DNA of 64,000 nt from Panorpa germanica. Taxonomy: Eukaryota; Arthropoda; Insecta; Mecoptera; Panorpidae. Below are positions 53,098 to 64,000 of this stretch, in pieces (within the stretch, counting starts at the first letter, position 1; each line of letters opens with the position of its first letter). The translations under genes and the position numbers were made by a program. The DNA lies in NCBI GenBank assembly GCA_963678705.1, contig OY783207.1, positions 1,984,001 to 2,048,000 of the forward strand, in the 5' to 3' direction. The notes beneath the pieces are model-generated. The model was given only the letters and a program-made list of their open reading frames with translations. It did not search any database and was not told the origin of the DNA.

Positions 53098-56000
53098 CTA
53101 GCTGACCCGGCGAACTTCGTACCGCCTAACAGTCAATGAATGTCGTGTTACCTTTTAGCTGAACTAATTTAGGCTTTGATGAACGTAATACAATGATACA
53201 AAATAATATTTATTAATATAGATAGAAAAGTATTTTATTATGATGAATAATAATAAAAACATACAGAATGAGAATAAAAATTAAAAAATTAATAATAATT
53301 AAGTAATTCAAACTCATGTCAGAAAAAAATGAGTGAAACCTATGTTGTGCAGATTGGAATACACTCGGATTAATTCAATAATGGGATTTTCATTCAAGCA
53401 CCTTGTGGTAAACGACATTCTTTGTTTTTTGGTCAGGCGCAAGAACAAATAAAGCGGATGGTTTGCCGACACGTGAGCATGCCACGTACAATTGACCATG
53501 AGAAAAACATGCATTTTCTAGATTGAGGCCACAAATAGTCAAGGATTGGCCCTGTGATTTGTTAATCGTTATGGCGAAGGCAAGACGAATCGGGAATTGA
53601 ATTCGTTTAAACTCAAATGGCATATCCGTTGGGATCATCGGAATTCTTGGAATAAGAACTTCCTCATCTTTAAATTTTCCTTTAAGTATCGACGCGTGAA
53701 TCACATTGCTCATCAGTTTTTTTATTACCAAACGCGTTCCATTGCACAGTTTTGGTTGGTTTAAATTTCTAAGCATGATGACTACCGAGCCAACCTTAAG
53801 TTTTAAATTGTGCGGTGGTAAACCAGGCACATCCAAGGAGTTTAAAAATTCACTTGGATAATTAGTGGCTTCTTCTTCGTTTGTTACACAGTCGATAGAT
53901 TTGAATGAATACAGAGTACCTACGATTTGATTTTGAATTATAAAATTGAGGTCATCTACATCTTTATTTTTAGCTGCCAAAATTGCTCGCTCACTTAACC
54001 ATATAGTATTTTTGTGGTTAGCAATGATATCCGGGAATACTTTGTTGATAAGCTCGTCTTTTGATGATACAAAATTGCAAACATTTGGAGGAAATGAAAT
54101 CAAACCGCTCGATTTGTCAACAGGAACACGGCCATTACCGATAGTCAGCAATTGCTTCGAGAAATCATCAGCAGATAGATCGTTCAACAATGCAACTCTC
54201 ATATTTACAGACAGTTGAAGTTTCTTTACATATCGCCACAGATTTGATGCTTTGAGGCAAGCGTTTATTTCGTCGGCAGCAGTAGATCTTGGAATGACTG
54301 GTAGTGTTTGTCGGAAATCGCCAGATAATAAAATCATTGCACCACCAAAACATCTCGAGTCATTGCGCAGATCTTTTAATGTTCGGTCTAGTGCTTCCAA
54401 TGCGCGTTTGTGCGCCATTGTGCATTCGTCCCATATGATGATTTTTGATGCTACTAAAACTTTGGCCATTGCGGAGTGTTTCGAAATGTTACATGTCGGT
54501 TGTTCAGTAGTTTGAAGGTTTAATGGCAATTTTAACGCTGAGTGAGCCGTACGGCATCCGTCTAACAATGTGGCCGCTATTCCAGAAGAAGCAATTGCTA
54601 CCGCAATTTCGGATCTCGCACGTACAGTGGCCAAAATCAATGACATGAGGAATGTCTTCCCAGTTCCACCGGGGGCATCTAAAAAAAATAAGCCGCCATT
54701 TCCATCATCAATTGCATTAATCAGTAAATCATAGACTTCCCTCTGCTTAGGATTCAACAGAGGTACATTCGTTTGGACTGATTGGATTAGTTCATGTGGA
54801 TCATATTCACGTTCACGTTCCAATTCTCTATTAAATGCGTCATTCATTCCGCGATCTGGCGCTGGCATTCCTAACCTAACTAACAAACTGCCGCACATGA
54901 GGTAACACATATCTTCGATCAAGAGCAAAGTCTGGTTATGCATCTCCTCATTCACCTCAAGATCGGAATTTCTTGAGCTGACGCGAATTCGATGTAAAAT
55001 ATCTTCAGACATGTTATCTTTGTATTTGTTCCATAGGTCACGTGGGTTCGATGGGAAGCATGTCGAAATGATGATAGCAAATAATGTGCGTATCTGACTT
55101 GGAGATGCAGAAATAATTGCTTCAGCGATTGTCGTGTCCCAATGAGTATCGTTTTCAAGCAAATTCAGCTCTTGACATGCTGCACGAAATGTGGGGCACA
55201 CTATACCATTAACAGTTCGTAGTGATTCAAATGATGTTGGCCCTCGAACATGTACCAGCAACAACCGCAAATAGAAACATTCATCATTCTTCGGATGAAC
55301 TGTGTAAATACGACCAAGAGCATCAGTAGAATGCATATCTGGATAACCAGGAACTGCATCGCCTTGCTTCCGACGTTGAAATTTCTTTGATGTAGCGTTC
55401 CAAGTGTAATAACGTGGCATTTCTGAGTAAAGCAAAGTTCGTGCGAACGGATCGCTTTGACAAATCGCAAAGAAACTGGTTAGTGTTGTCGCTGGAGGTG
55501 TTTCGGCACGTTGAGCAGCATTCGACGCTGTGAAATATACTCTCTGACCGTTCTCTAGATGCACCCCCAAATGTACAACAGTGGGATGACGTTCGTGAAT
55601 AGGGAATGAAAATATACGCCAAATTGCTTCATTGCAGTTCACATATCTACCGACTTGATAGCGCGTGATTTCATCGTTGATATTGGATGTTTGGATACCA
55701 AAAACCGCCATGTCGCTCCCTTTCGTGACATATTTGCAAATGTATTTAATTGACTTGACCGAATTGCAATACTCAACATTACAATGTGCCTTGAATGTTT
55801 TGGAAAGAAGTGGTGAATATGGAACAATCCAACTGTTGTCAACTACGAAATCGTTTCCTTTCACTTTAGTTGTGATAGTTCTACCATTATCATCGGGCGA
55901 TCGACGCCGATACAATGGATAACCGTCGTTGCCTGTAATGGTCTCTGCCGTCAATTTTCGTGGATACCGTTTGGAACACTTGCCGTCGACCATGCACGGT

Positions 56001-58775
56001 GATTGGCGGTTGATAGTGCCACACGGTCCATGAATCATATTCGTGATTACAACATCATGTAGGTCTGGATCGGTTTCAGGAGCAGGAATCTCCGCACATA
56101 TGATGTCATCTATTTGATCTGGCCGAATTCTTTCGACTAACCAAATTAGAATGTGAGCATGCGGCAGGCCTCGTTTTTGCCATTCGATTGAATACATCCA
56201 GCATCGAGTATTCCCAAAGACGTGTTGCTTAACAATGTAATTCATTAGTGACCGAATTTTTTGCCTGAAAACACGTGCGGTGATGTCGTGTCGATCACTT
56301 GATGTTTGTCCGGGAAGCAGCAATTGAATAATTTCTATCCATTTCGGATTACATGTAAATGTAATGAATAGATCTGGCCGACCATAATGACGAACATATG
56401 TCATTGCATCTTGCGCATATTCATGCAAATGACGCGGGCTACCTGTGTATGTCGCCGGTAAAATAGTCAATCGACCAACATTTTCTGAATCTCCTTCTGT
56501 GCTAATTGCATCGCGTAAATGAATATACTCTTCTGAACGCAATTTAACTTGATTCAACCGAATGAAAGTCAGGCGCTCCGTTTCGATTTTAACGTACATG
56601 TCAACGCAATATTGTTGAAGCAGTCGACGAAATCGCAACAAATAATTGTCAGAATTTTCACGAATCATCAAACGGTATGCGTAATAATTCATTGAACTAA
56701 CCTTCTTGGTAGTTTCCTCACCTGGAACAAATGCAGTAAAAATTGTATTTTAGAATCCCTAATAGGTTAACGACTCTTACAGCTACTCTCTACTAAATTA
56801 GAAATTACAACTTTTTTTGGGTACTAAAAGCAAACAGAATAAAATGTATATCAAGTTTAAATGAAAACAACAATATTAATCTTACCATTCAATGGATTAA
56901 TCATTTTGATATTAAAGTGATATCCATCGTCTCCTTGCCAAAACATCAGCGGGTATTGTAACGCGTCATATGAACGGTGTGTTTCATATATTCTTTGTAG
57001 TTGCCCAGTATTGCGCCGTGTAAGTACAATATCACGTGTTTCCAAGTTTTCACCAACAATCAGGATTGCCACTTCATCGATTGTTGGAGCATTAAATGTG
57101 CGTTCATGTGTTCCAGCTGGTCTTTTATCTGCTCTGATCACAACTTTATAGTCATCACTTGGCATGCGCTCTAATGCAGTCTTGAACAGCCTGACCAATG
57201 CATGATGTTCATGAAGCATTTGCTGCAGATGTTGGAGAATTGCTCTTTTCGTAGCTGTGTTGATCCCTTGACGCCGGTCAAGTTGTTCTTCCATATTGCC
57301 CATGAAGTATATTTGCAAGAATTTATGCTGTGCATCTTCTATAGGTTGCAATGATCCAATGCGATGGCAAATCTGGCCTTGAATCTGTGAAGTCAAAGCC
57401 ATAGTTATAGTTAGATTGACAAACACTTTTTTTACAAACACTTTTTTTTTCAAATAATAACATGCCATTTTTATTTCAGAGACAAATACAGAAATCTAAC
57501 AAACTACATTCCAGATTTTTTTTACAATCATAGAAAATATAGTTTTTAACGTAAATTACCTTAAATGTCGGATTATATCCGTGTTCTTCGATAATTTCCG
57601 CCCCAAATGAAGTCATTTGGAAACAGACATTGTATTTTTGAGTGTTCGCTAGAAAATGTCGTGATTCTAGTGTTTCGCCATAAAGCAGGGAGCACAATGG
57701 CTCTGGTGGCGGGACCAATGATGGCAATTTCACTTTACCACTAAGGCAGCACAAACCAGGCGTTTCACCAGCAAACCTCAATGCTCCACAATGCTGGCAA
57801 ACAACGTCCATTGGACCAATGCAAACTAAACGATGCAAGCTGTAGTCGATGGTGCAATCATATAGAAACGCTGCTCGATTCAAATCAATACTTGAACCAT
57901 TTCTTCTTGCACTTCGAAGATTATTCCTCTGTTCATCTGTACGATAAGCTCGACGATTCCTCGTTTCTAACCTAGCCGTTTCACGGGCTACCTCTCTTTG
58001 CTCTTGTGTTTGAGAAGCACGAATTAAGGCCCTTCTTTGCTCCATACTAACGCGGTGCTCTTCTCGTGCAATTTCTCGTTCTTCATCAGATAATTGACTC
58101 GCGATATTCCGTTGCCTAATTGCATTACGGCTCCGCTGGGAAAGATTAGATCTTCTAGGACGCGGCATAGTTATTAATATAAATACTGAATGTGCACTCG
58201 CATAAAACCACAAAAAACCACTTTCGAGATATAGACAATAGCTCAAAGAGTATATAAGCACTACATATGAATAGCTTATCAAGAAAAATTATAGTTATAG
58301 ATAACCTATAAAAAGACATTTACACTTTTGTTAACGTGTACAATAAATCTTAGGTATTATTTTCTGAAATTAAAAATTAAATAATTAATAAATAATTTAC
58401 ACAAATTAATGTCTAAAACAAACAAATATAACAGTACCTGAACTTTCGACACATTTTACAAAAAATAAATTTCTGAACGCACATATGAATAGTTGTTACA
58501 TGTTGTCATGGCAACAAATGTTTGACATGAAATAAACAAATGAGCATTTATTGAAATGTTTAAGTATCGAGTTTTCATTGTCGAGTTTTTTAAATTTCGA
58601 ATTTTCATTGTTGTAACAAACCCGTCTTTGTTTTATATATTTTCATTGTTTTTAAGATGTATTATGCTATTCGGGGCGAAGACAAATCCAACGAATCAAT
58701 AACCATGAATATTGGTTCAGCAGATCTCGAGTTATAAGTGTTGCAACAAACCCGTCTTTCTTTTATATATTAAGA
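53098..58775 (-). mobile_element. Autonomous Helitron, right (inverted) copy
   Basis: Exact mirror of 47406-53083, with the 3' CTAG end at 53098-53101 and the 5' TC at 58774-58775 on the minus strand. It has the same length, exon structure and reading frames. The 3' ends of the two elements face each other, so their transcripts converge. Confidence 0.95.
53390..58168 (-). CDS. Helitron Rep/helicase (RepHel), right copy, three exons
   Basis: Mirror of the left-copy gene, with predicted exons 58168-57560, 57384-56886 and 56721-53390 on the minus strand; introns 57385-57559 and 56722-56885. The exon translations are identical to the left copy, including the HUH motif, both Rep tyrosines, Walker A and Walker B of the helicase. 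Identity extends over introns and flanks, so the two copies either arrived almost together or are kept identical by gene conversion. Function is expected to be the same as the left copy. Confidence 0.93.
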
Positions 58776-58781
58776 TATATA

Positions 58782-59621
58782 AATAATCAAAGCGAATAAA
58801 ACATCAATTAAAATTATAATTGGATGATTTTATTAAATGTTATAAAATAGCATTAAACGTATTTGTGGAACACCCTGCAACAACACATTGTAAATGGGTA
58901 GGTAGGTGTTTTGTTGATGTAATTTTGGCAAATGCGTTTTTGTAAAGATAAATGACTAATGATAAGAAAGGTTTTTTTCTAAACATAATACACAACGTTG
59001 ATCTTTTTGATAGAAAATAGAATGTATAAGTAATATAAAAATATTATTATATTTTGGAACGTAAATTCCTTTAACGTAAAGCAGCCTTTGTATTCGGTAA
59101 ATGTACAAAGTGGAGGAGGTGTATAAAACCATTTATATAAAAAGAATCTGTAAAAATATGTTTCAGATTAAAACGCACCGTGACTTGAATTTTACAAACT
59201 TTCCATTAATATTAATTGCCGGCTTAGTTAGTATAGAACACAGTATAGCTACTTAGACAGTTTGAAAAGAAATTTTCCTTTTAGTATACAAAACATAAAC
59301 GTTTAATAGAAATGAAATTGTTTTTCTTTTGTTATTAACAAGAGCATGTTTGTTTTTCTTTTTATTTGAATATGCATGATACGCGGGCTTGTAGTTTGCT
59401 TAGACACTGTCTTAGTTTACTAAAGAGCATTTGTGTAACAAGGGAATTAAATTATTTGATATATTTGTTGTTTATAATATAATAAACTTACATTTCGATA
59501 AATTAAAAAACCAATGTCTCACTAATTTGTTTATAATAAATATAGAAACAAATAAAATAATATTTACCACCGTATCGTACATTTAACCGGCTCTTATAAC
59601 ATCTTTTAGGCCTAAGCCACC
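58782..59621. other. Gene-free right flank of the Helitron pair
   Basis: AT-rich sequence unrelated to the left flank at 46700-47344; no gene or repeat recognised. Confidence 0.5.
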
Positions 59622-59637
59622 ATCGAACTTTTGTAAT
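59622..59637 (+). repeat. 16-bp flanking duplication, left of TIR element copy 5
   Basis: ATCGAACTTTTGTAAT here against TTTGAACTATAGTAAT at 60233-60248, 12 of 16 matching, flush with both element ends. Confidence 0.65.
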
Positions 59638-60232
59638 TGGCTTGTCTCCTCATTTTTTAGTGGTCCATTTTTCAATTGTTGATTGAAATTGATTTTAATA
59701 AATGTGTATTGGCGTGTCTATTTTATTAAATATCTAAATGTTGACGGAGATATAGCAATTACAAGTTTGAATTGTAGTTTTAGCGCTAGAAATGGTCGTC
59801 CATATTTTTATGACGTGAAATGCATTTTAACGTCAGTTTTTTGTTGAGTAGGTCAGTGCTGTGGTAATGTTTTGTAGCTGTTGGTAGTCAAATAATCAAG
59901 TCAAGTCAAAGAATAATAAGTTTTTATTTTATTAACCCTGCTAAGGCAGACATAATATTGGAATGTTATTGTTCCTTGAAATAGCTGTAAATAATATTTG
60001 ATATATAAATACATATAGCAGAGATTTATTTATGGGATTGTGATGCACTTGGAATGTGTACAACGTTGAATCTCTTTAATAATTAAAGAGACAAAATTAC
60101 TTTTTTAATTGTTAATATCTCTCAACATATAATGAGTTATTAAAAGATAGTTGAACATTTGAGGTTCTAGTAACCCACTTTATCAATATATAGTACAGTT
60201 TTATAGAAATTAAGACATAGGACACGAGCCTA
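59638..60232 (-). mobile_element. ~600-bp TIR element, copy 5 (16-bp flanking duplication)
   Basis: Minus-strand copy of the 16292 family and the most diverged: ends TGGCTTGTCTCCT and AGGACACGAGCCTA. The internal GTAAGGTT hairpin is deleted, together with a few adjacent bases, near 60030-60040. The older age fits the four mismatches between its flanking duplications. Confidence 0.88.
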
Positions 60233-60248
60233 TTTGAACTATAGTAAT
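60233..60248 (+). repeat. 16-bp flanking duplication, right of TIR element copy 5
   Basis: Partner of 59622-59637. Confidence 0.65.
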
Positions 60249-61847
60249 GGTTTGAAATTACAATACTTCTACATTCGATTTAATTTTTCTTAAACCGTTG
60301 CTATATAATATTTTAGTATTCATTTTTCTTATATTATAATTGTTCTGACATCGTCCCAATGCGCTATACTGTACGCTCGTTACAAATACGCATCAGGAAC
60401 ATCTCCTTCTCCTCACCTCTATGAAAGGTTCTATAAATATGTATATAACAGCATGTATATATCATTTAGAAGGCAAAAGGAAAGAAAAAGAGACATAGAG
60501 TGAATTTTTGACACAAAAACCAAATCATTTAGTTCTATACTAGAGAAATATTGACATTACTTCTTATTCTGTTGACATTGAACGTTTATAGTTGGCATAA
60601 GCTAAGCACAAACTCAGGCACACGATGGCAATTGATTTAGGAGCTATAAATTCAACTCAATATCTCCAGACACCCTTATACCACTAAATATTCCTTCAGT
60701 ATATACATTTACCAATTCAGAAATAGCTATATAAATTTCTTAGTGAATGTATTGGAAGATTCACGTCTTCACGCATTGGAAGGATTGGTAGGATGGTGGG
60801 ATGGTGAGGAAGACCAAGTAAATGAGGTAGAAAGATTACAAGTACACAGCGGAAGATGGAGTGTTTATATAAACTATAGAAATTCATCATGAGATGATGT
60901 TATGCTATTTATGATATTTAAATAAAGTGATTGTCAATATTTGATGAAACGGAAACAAATACATACATTTCTAATGGTCTATTCTAGCTCAAAATGTTAT
61001 GAAAATTAATTTATGTATTGCTTATATAGAAATCTTCACTACACTTTTATAGAAATTTTAAAATCCGTTATATAGAAGTTTAATCTAATCTAATCTAAGT
61101 GAAGGTCGTCACTGATCATCAACTATATAAAATTGATTAAACCCCGTTGAGTAATCGGCGTTTCCCTAATTATTTCAACACAGGCGAGACATAATATTAA
61201 TATCGTACGTAATAAATTACCTCTGTAATCTAATTATAACTTACTTTGTGCATAACGTATAATACTCCTCCCCCCATAAAACAAATCGTTTGATGGAACA
61301 AGAAGTCACAGAACAACGAACAACAAGCGAGGAACAAAGAACAAGAGACGTGTCGGGAGTGGGAGTGGGGGTGGTGGGAACAAGGAAGTGATCCCGGTCG
61401 CGTTATCCCATCGAAGCTCACGCACTTGTTCAAAGCCAGAGTTAATCTTTTATATTGATTTTGATATCACAAAGCCATCACGCAATCAAATTGGGGTGTG
61501 TTTTGTTTATCGGCAGATTGGAAGGTTTATTCCTACAGCTACAGCTACAGGAACAGGAAGAAGGGACATACTGGGACGCGTACTGAGATATGGTGATGGT
61601 GATGTATAGGGGATGACGATTTAGCGATAGGGGATGTTTGAAACGTGTTTTAAAATACAAAGCTATATTTATAACATTGAAGTTGTATGATTTGTACAAC
61701 GTTACGTTTACTTAAGGTTTATATTACATAAAAAAAGAAAATTATGTAAAATATTTAACCTGATTTAATGGAAATCGTAAAATAAACTCTTTTTGGTTAA
61801 TAACATCATAAAACTTTCTAGAGAATTTAGTGCTGTGTCCTGTTTTG
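60249..61847. other. Gene-free stretch, nothing coding recognised
   Basis: Short simple repeats only: a TAATC run at about 61080-61100 and ACAGCT/ACAGGA hexamers at about 61535-61560. ORFs at 61230-61699 have no domains. Confidence 0.45.
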
Positions 61848-61965
61848 TGACGCTTCTATCACTATTGCACTTCAATTATAGTTCGCATCAACTTTATCTT
61901 CATTTGTATTCCGACAGGTGGAGTGGTTTCGCCATTTGTAGCCGATGAAAAGAACATTTCATATG
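61848..61965 (+). repeat. ~110-bp dispersed repeat, uninterrupted copy
   Basis: Relative of 41417-41515 (+) and 29590-29715 (-). At 61865-61880 it carries a single TTGCACTTCAATTATA, the undisturbed version of the sequence duplicated around TIR element copy 4. Confidence 0.78.
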
Positions 61966-64000
61966 ACAACTGTGACAAACTGAACTATAAATAAACACTT
62001 TTATGACAAAAAAAATCATACACTTCTTCAGTATTAAATAATATAAGCAAAGCAGGGAAAGTCTGAAAAACCTTATTCACTTATCAATGAAACTAATTTA
62101 ATATCTGTATTTTAATACCCATACTTGTGTCTATAAGTTTTAAATTATATACAAATGTTTATAAATGTATATATTGTTTTAAATAATAACTGTTAAAAGT
62201 TGATGCATTTAAATATGTATTAATAAATACGTTTGATTCAAATAATAAAATAGCTTTACCAATAATTTGACTTTTCAACTTCAATGCTAAATCAACCCCT
62301 GAGTATCTGTTGCATTTGTGAATGTTGATTTTTTATGTATTTATAACATGCAACTTATAAAAGACATTTGTATTCTTATTAGATACACATATAAAAGTGA
62401 TATGCAACAAATTAGTTTAAATAATTACAGACACATAAAGTGCAGTGATTTCTTTATTGACATTATCTTTAAATATTTAAGTATATAAGATTGTGTATAT
62501 TTTGGTAGTACCTGCAACTTCCAGAAGGTGATGCTTCCTTGTAACTAACTTAATTCTATTCCTAATCTCAGAACCCATCTCTTTCTGAACTGATTATCAT
62601 TCCAGTCTTTTGTTCTGAACAGACAGCACCACTACTAAATTTAGTTATTCTAAATTCATAATTATAAATTTATATTCTAAATTAAATACCACATGAACAT
62701 AAAAACGTACAATGTTTGTATTTCTTTGAAGAAGGAAGAACCCAAGGCTATTCAAATTACCTTTGTTATAACAAGATCCATAACATCGTTATTTTGACAT
62801 GATGTGCTGTAACTTCTAATCACTTAAATTCAGTGAATCAGCCCATGGTACCCCGTGGTAATTGCACTCCGTCAAAAACTGAATATCTCTGCGTTGATGA
62901 TTCCATAATGCTTTTTGCTCTAGGATCGAATTGTTGTTATGCCCTATTTATAATTCCCTACGTGATTGGACGGATAATAATAGAATAAACTGAAGGGTCC
63001 CAATATTTGACGCATGACTGGGTATATATTATAGGTAAACTCAATTTGAAGGGTCAGCGCTGACCCAATATTCACAAGAATTTTGTAGGGACCCCGAGGC
63101 CATAAATTGAACGTAATAAACAATATCAAAAAGCAATCTAAAAATAATATATGTAATAAATTGGTGAATCAAATTCTATTTAAATAATATCGTAGATATG
63201 TAAAAGTTGTACCTTAAGATATCCGGGTCGAAGGACCAATGTTTAAAAGGGGATCACCTTTATAACCGATACTTTAGATTGCTTAATACAAATATGACTA
63301 AATATTAGACACAAATCAAAACAACCCTTTATGCTCCAGTAAACTTTCCTTTAATATTTGATTAATGTTCTATTTGCGAGGGTTATTTCGCTTAATATTT
63401 TTAATAATATCAACCCCTTTTCATATTATTTCTATGTGTAACGATAATTTTATATGATATTTATCAGTGTTTGTTATTCAAGTAATAATACAAATATTAG
63501 ACCTAAGTAAACATCACGTGAATCATCATTTGATATCACTCGAACTGTAAACATCTGCAAAGCTTGAGCTCGACTTCAAGCTATAGGTACTCGTGCAGGT
63601 ATAAGTATACGGGGTTGTGTTTGTTTTGTATAAATATTGTATACGGCTGACTAATGCTCGTATATGAAAGGTGAGCTTCTATATTCAATATTAATAAAAC
63701 AAAATATATAACATATAAGCCGATATATCGCAAGTTAATTCTGTAGCATCTCGAAAATCGAACAATCTCACTAATTATATTAAAGCACTGGATCAAAATG
63801 TTCAACTACTCATATTCTTTGTTTATAACTTACTATTATTATTATTATTTACTGCGTTGATTAAACCATTGGCGTACATCTTGCTATCCTTGTCCATTAA
63901 GTCTTGTTCTAGCTCGCATTGTTCGTTTCATAACCATCCAACCTCCAGTTTACACATCACTCACAGCTATCCTCCTGTTGCCTTCAACCGATAATATGAG
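61966..64000. other. Gene-free stretch to the window end
   Basis: AT-rich with a short ATT microsatellite near 63835-63848. No ORF of note or recognised repeat. Confidence 0.45.

Larger units (their letters stand above)
47400..58781. repeat. 11.4-kb palindrome made of two inverted Helitrons
   Basis: Every feature at position x on the plus strand is mirrored at 106181-x on the minus strand, from 47400/58781 to the centre at 53090.5. All mirrored reading frames, in real and shadow frames, have identical translations and identical spacing, so the arms have no length differences. Symmetry stops at 47399/58782, just outside the Helitron termini in the AT tract, and beyond that the flanks are unrelated. 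Confidence 0.95.

Noticed and set aside
47400..58781. Palindrome as a sequencing or assembly foldback artefact
   Set aside because: Symmetry ends at the Helitron termini, and the outer flanks are different unique sequences; a foldback read would mirror flanking DNA too. It still needs spanning reads to be certain.

Overview
The window looks like AT-rich nuclear DNA from an arthropod, most likely an insect. It carries an I-clade non-LTR retrotransposon, intron-containing Helitrons, hAT-type and other small inverted-repeat elements, a PIF/Harbinger relic, and a tandem cluster of REEP (TB2/DP1/HVA22) genes. No operons, CRISPR arrays, rRNA or tRNA genes were recognised. The species cannot be named from the sequence alone.

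Layout. 1-5.8 kb holds small foldback elements, a degenerate Harbinger-type transposase fragment, one copy of a dispersed repeat with an internal hairpin, and a nested pair of LINE fragments on the minus strand. 5.8-11.6 kb is one apparently full-length I-like retrotransposon on the plus strand with intact gag-like and endonuclease/RT/RNase H ORFs and a candidate 12-bp target-site duplication (TSD). 11.9-12.7 kb is a 5'-truncated LINE with a perfect 14-bp TSD. 12.7-39 kb is mostly non-coding repeats: five copies of a ~600-bp terminal-inverted-repeat (TIR) element occur between 16 and 60 kb, a ~4-kb imperfect palindrome is centred near 20.7 kb, and a non-autonomous hAT element with a perfect 8-bp TSD sits at 38.4-39.0 kb.

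39.8-45.8 kb carries five minus-strand, apparently intronless paralogues of the REEP endoplasmic-reticulum membrane-shaping family. These are the only clear host protein-coding genes. The copies fall into two closer pairs plus a fifth gene, and their C-terminal tails differ (proline-rich, coiled-coil, acidic, truncated), which suggests lineage-specific duplication followed by divergence.

47.4-58.8 kb is the most striking structure: two Helitrons of 5,678 bp, tail to tail, separated by 14 bp of alternating TA. They form an 11.4-kb palindrome with no length difference between arms and identical encoded proteins. Each encodes an apparently intact 1,479-residue Rep/helicase in three exons. The palindrome stops at the Helitron ends and the outer flanks differ, which argues for real insertions into an (AT)n tract rather than a foldback artefact.

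The second unusual observation is the ~600-bp TIR family. Three of its five copies are flanked, flush with the TIRs, by direct repeats of 16, 17 and 62 bp. That is far longer and more variable than TSDs of known cut-and-paste families, and two uninterrupted paralogous sites lie in the same window.
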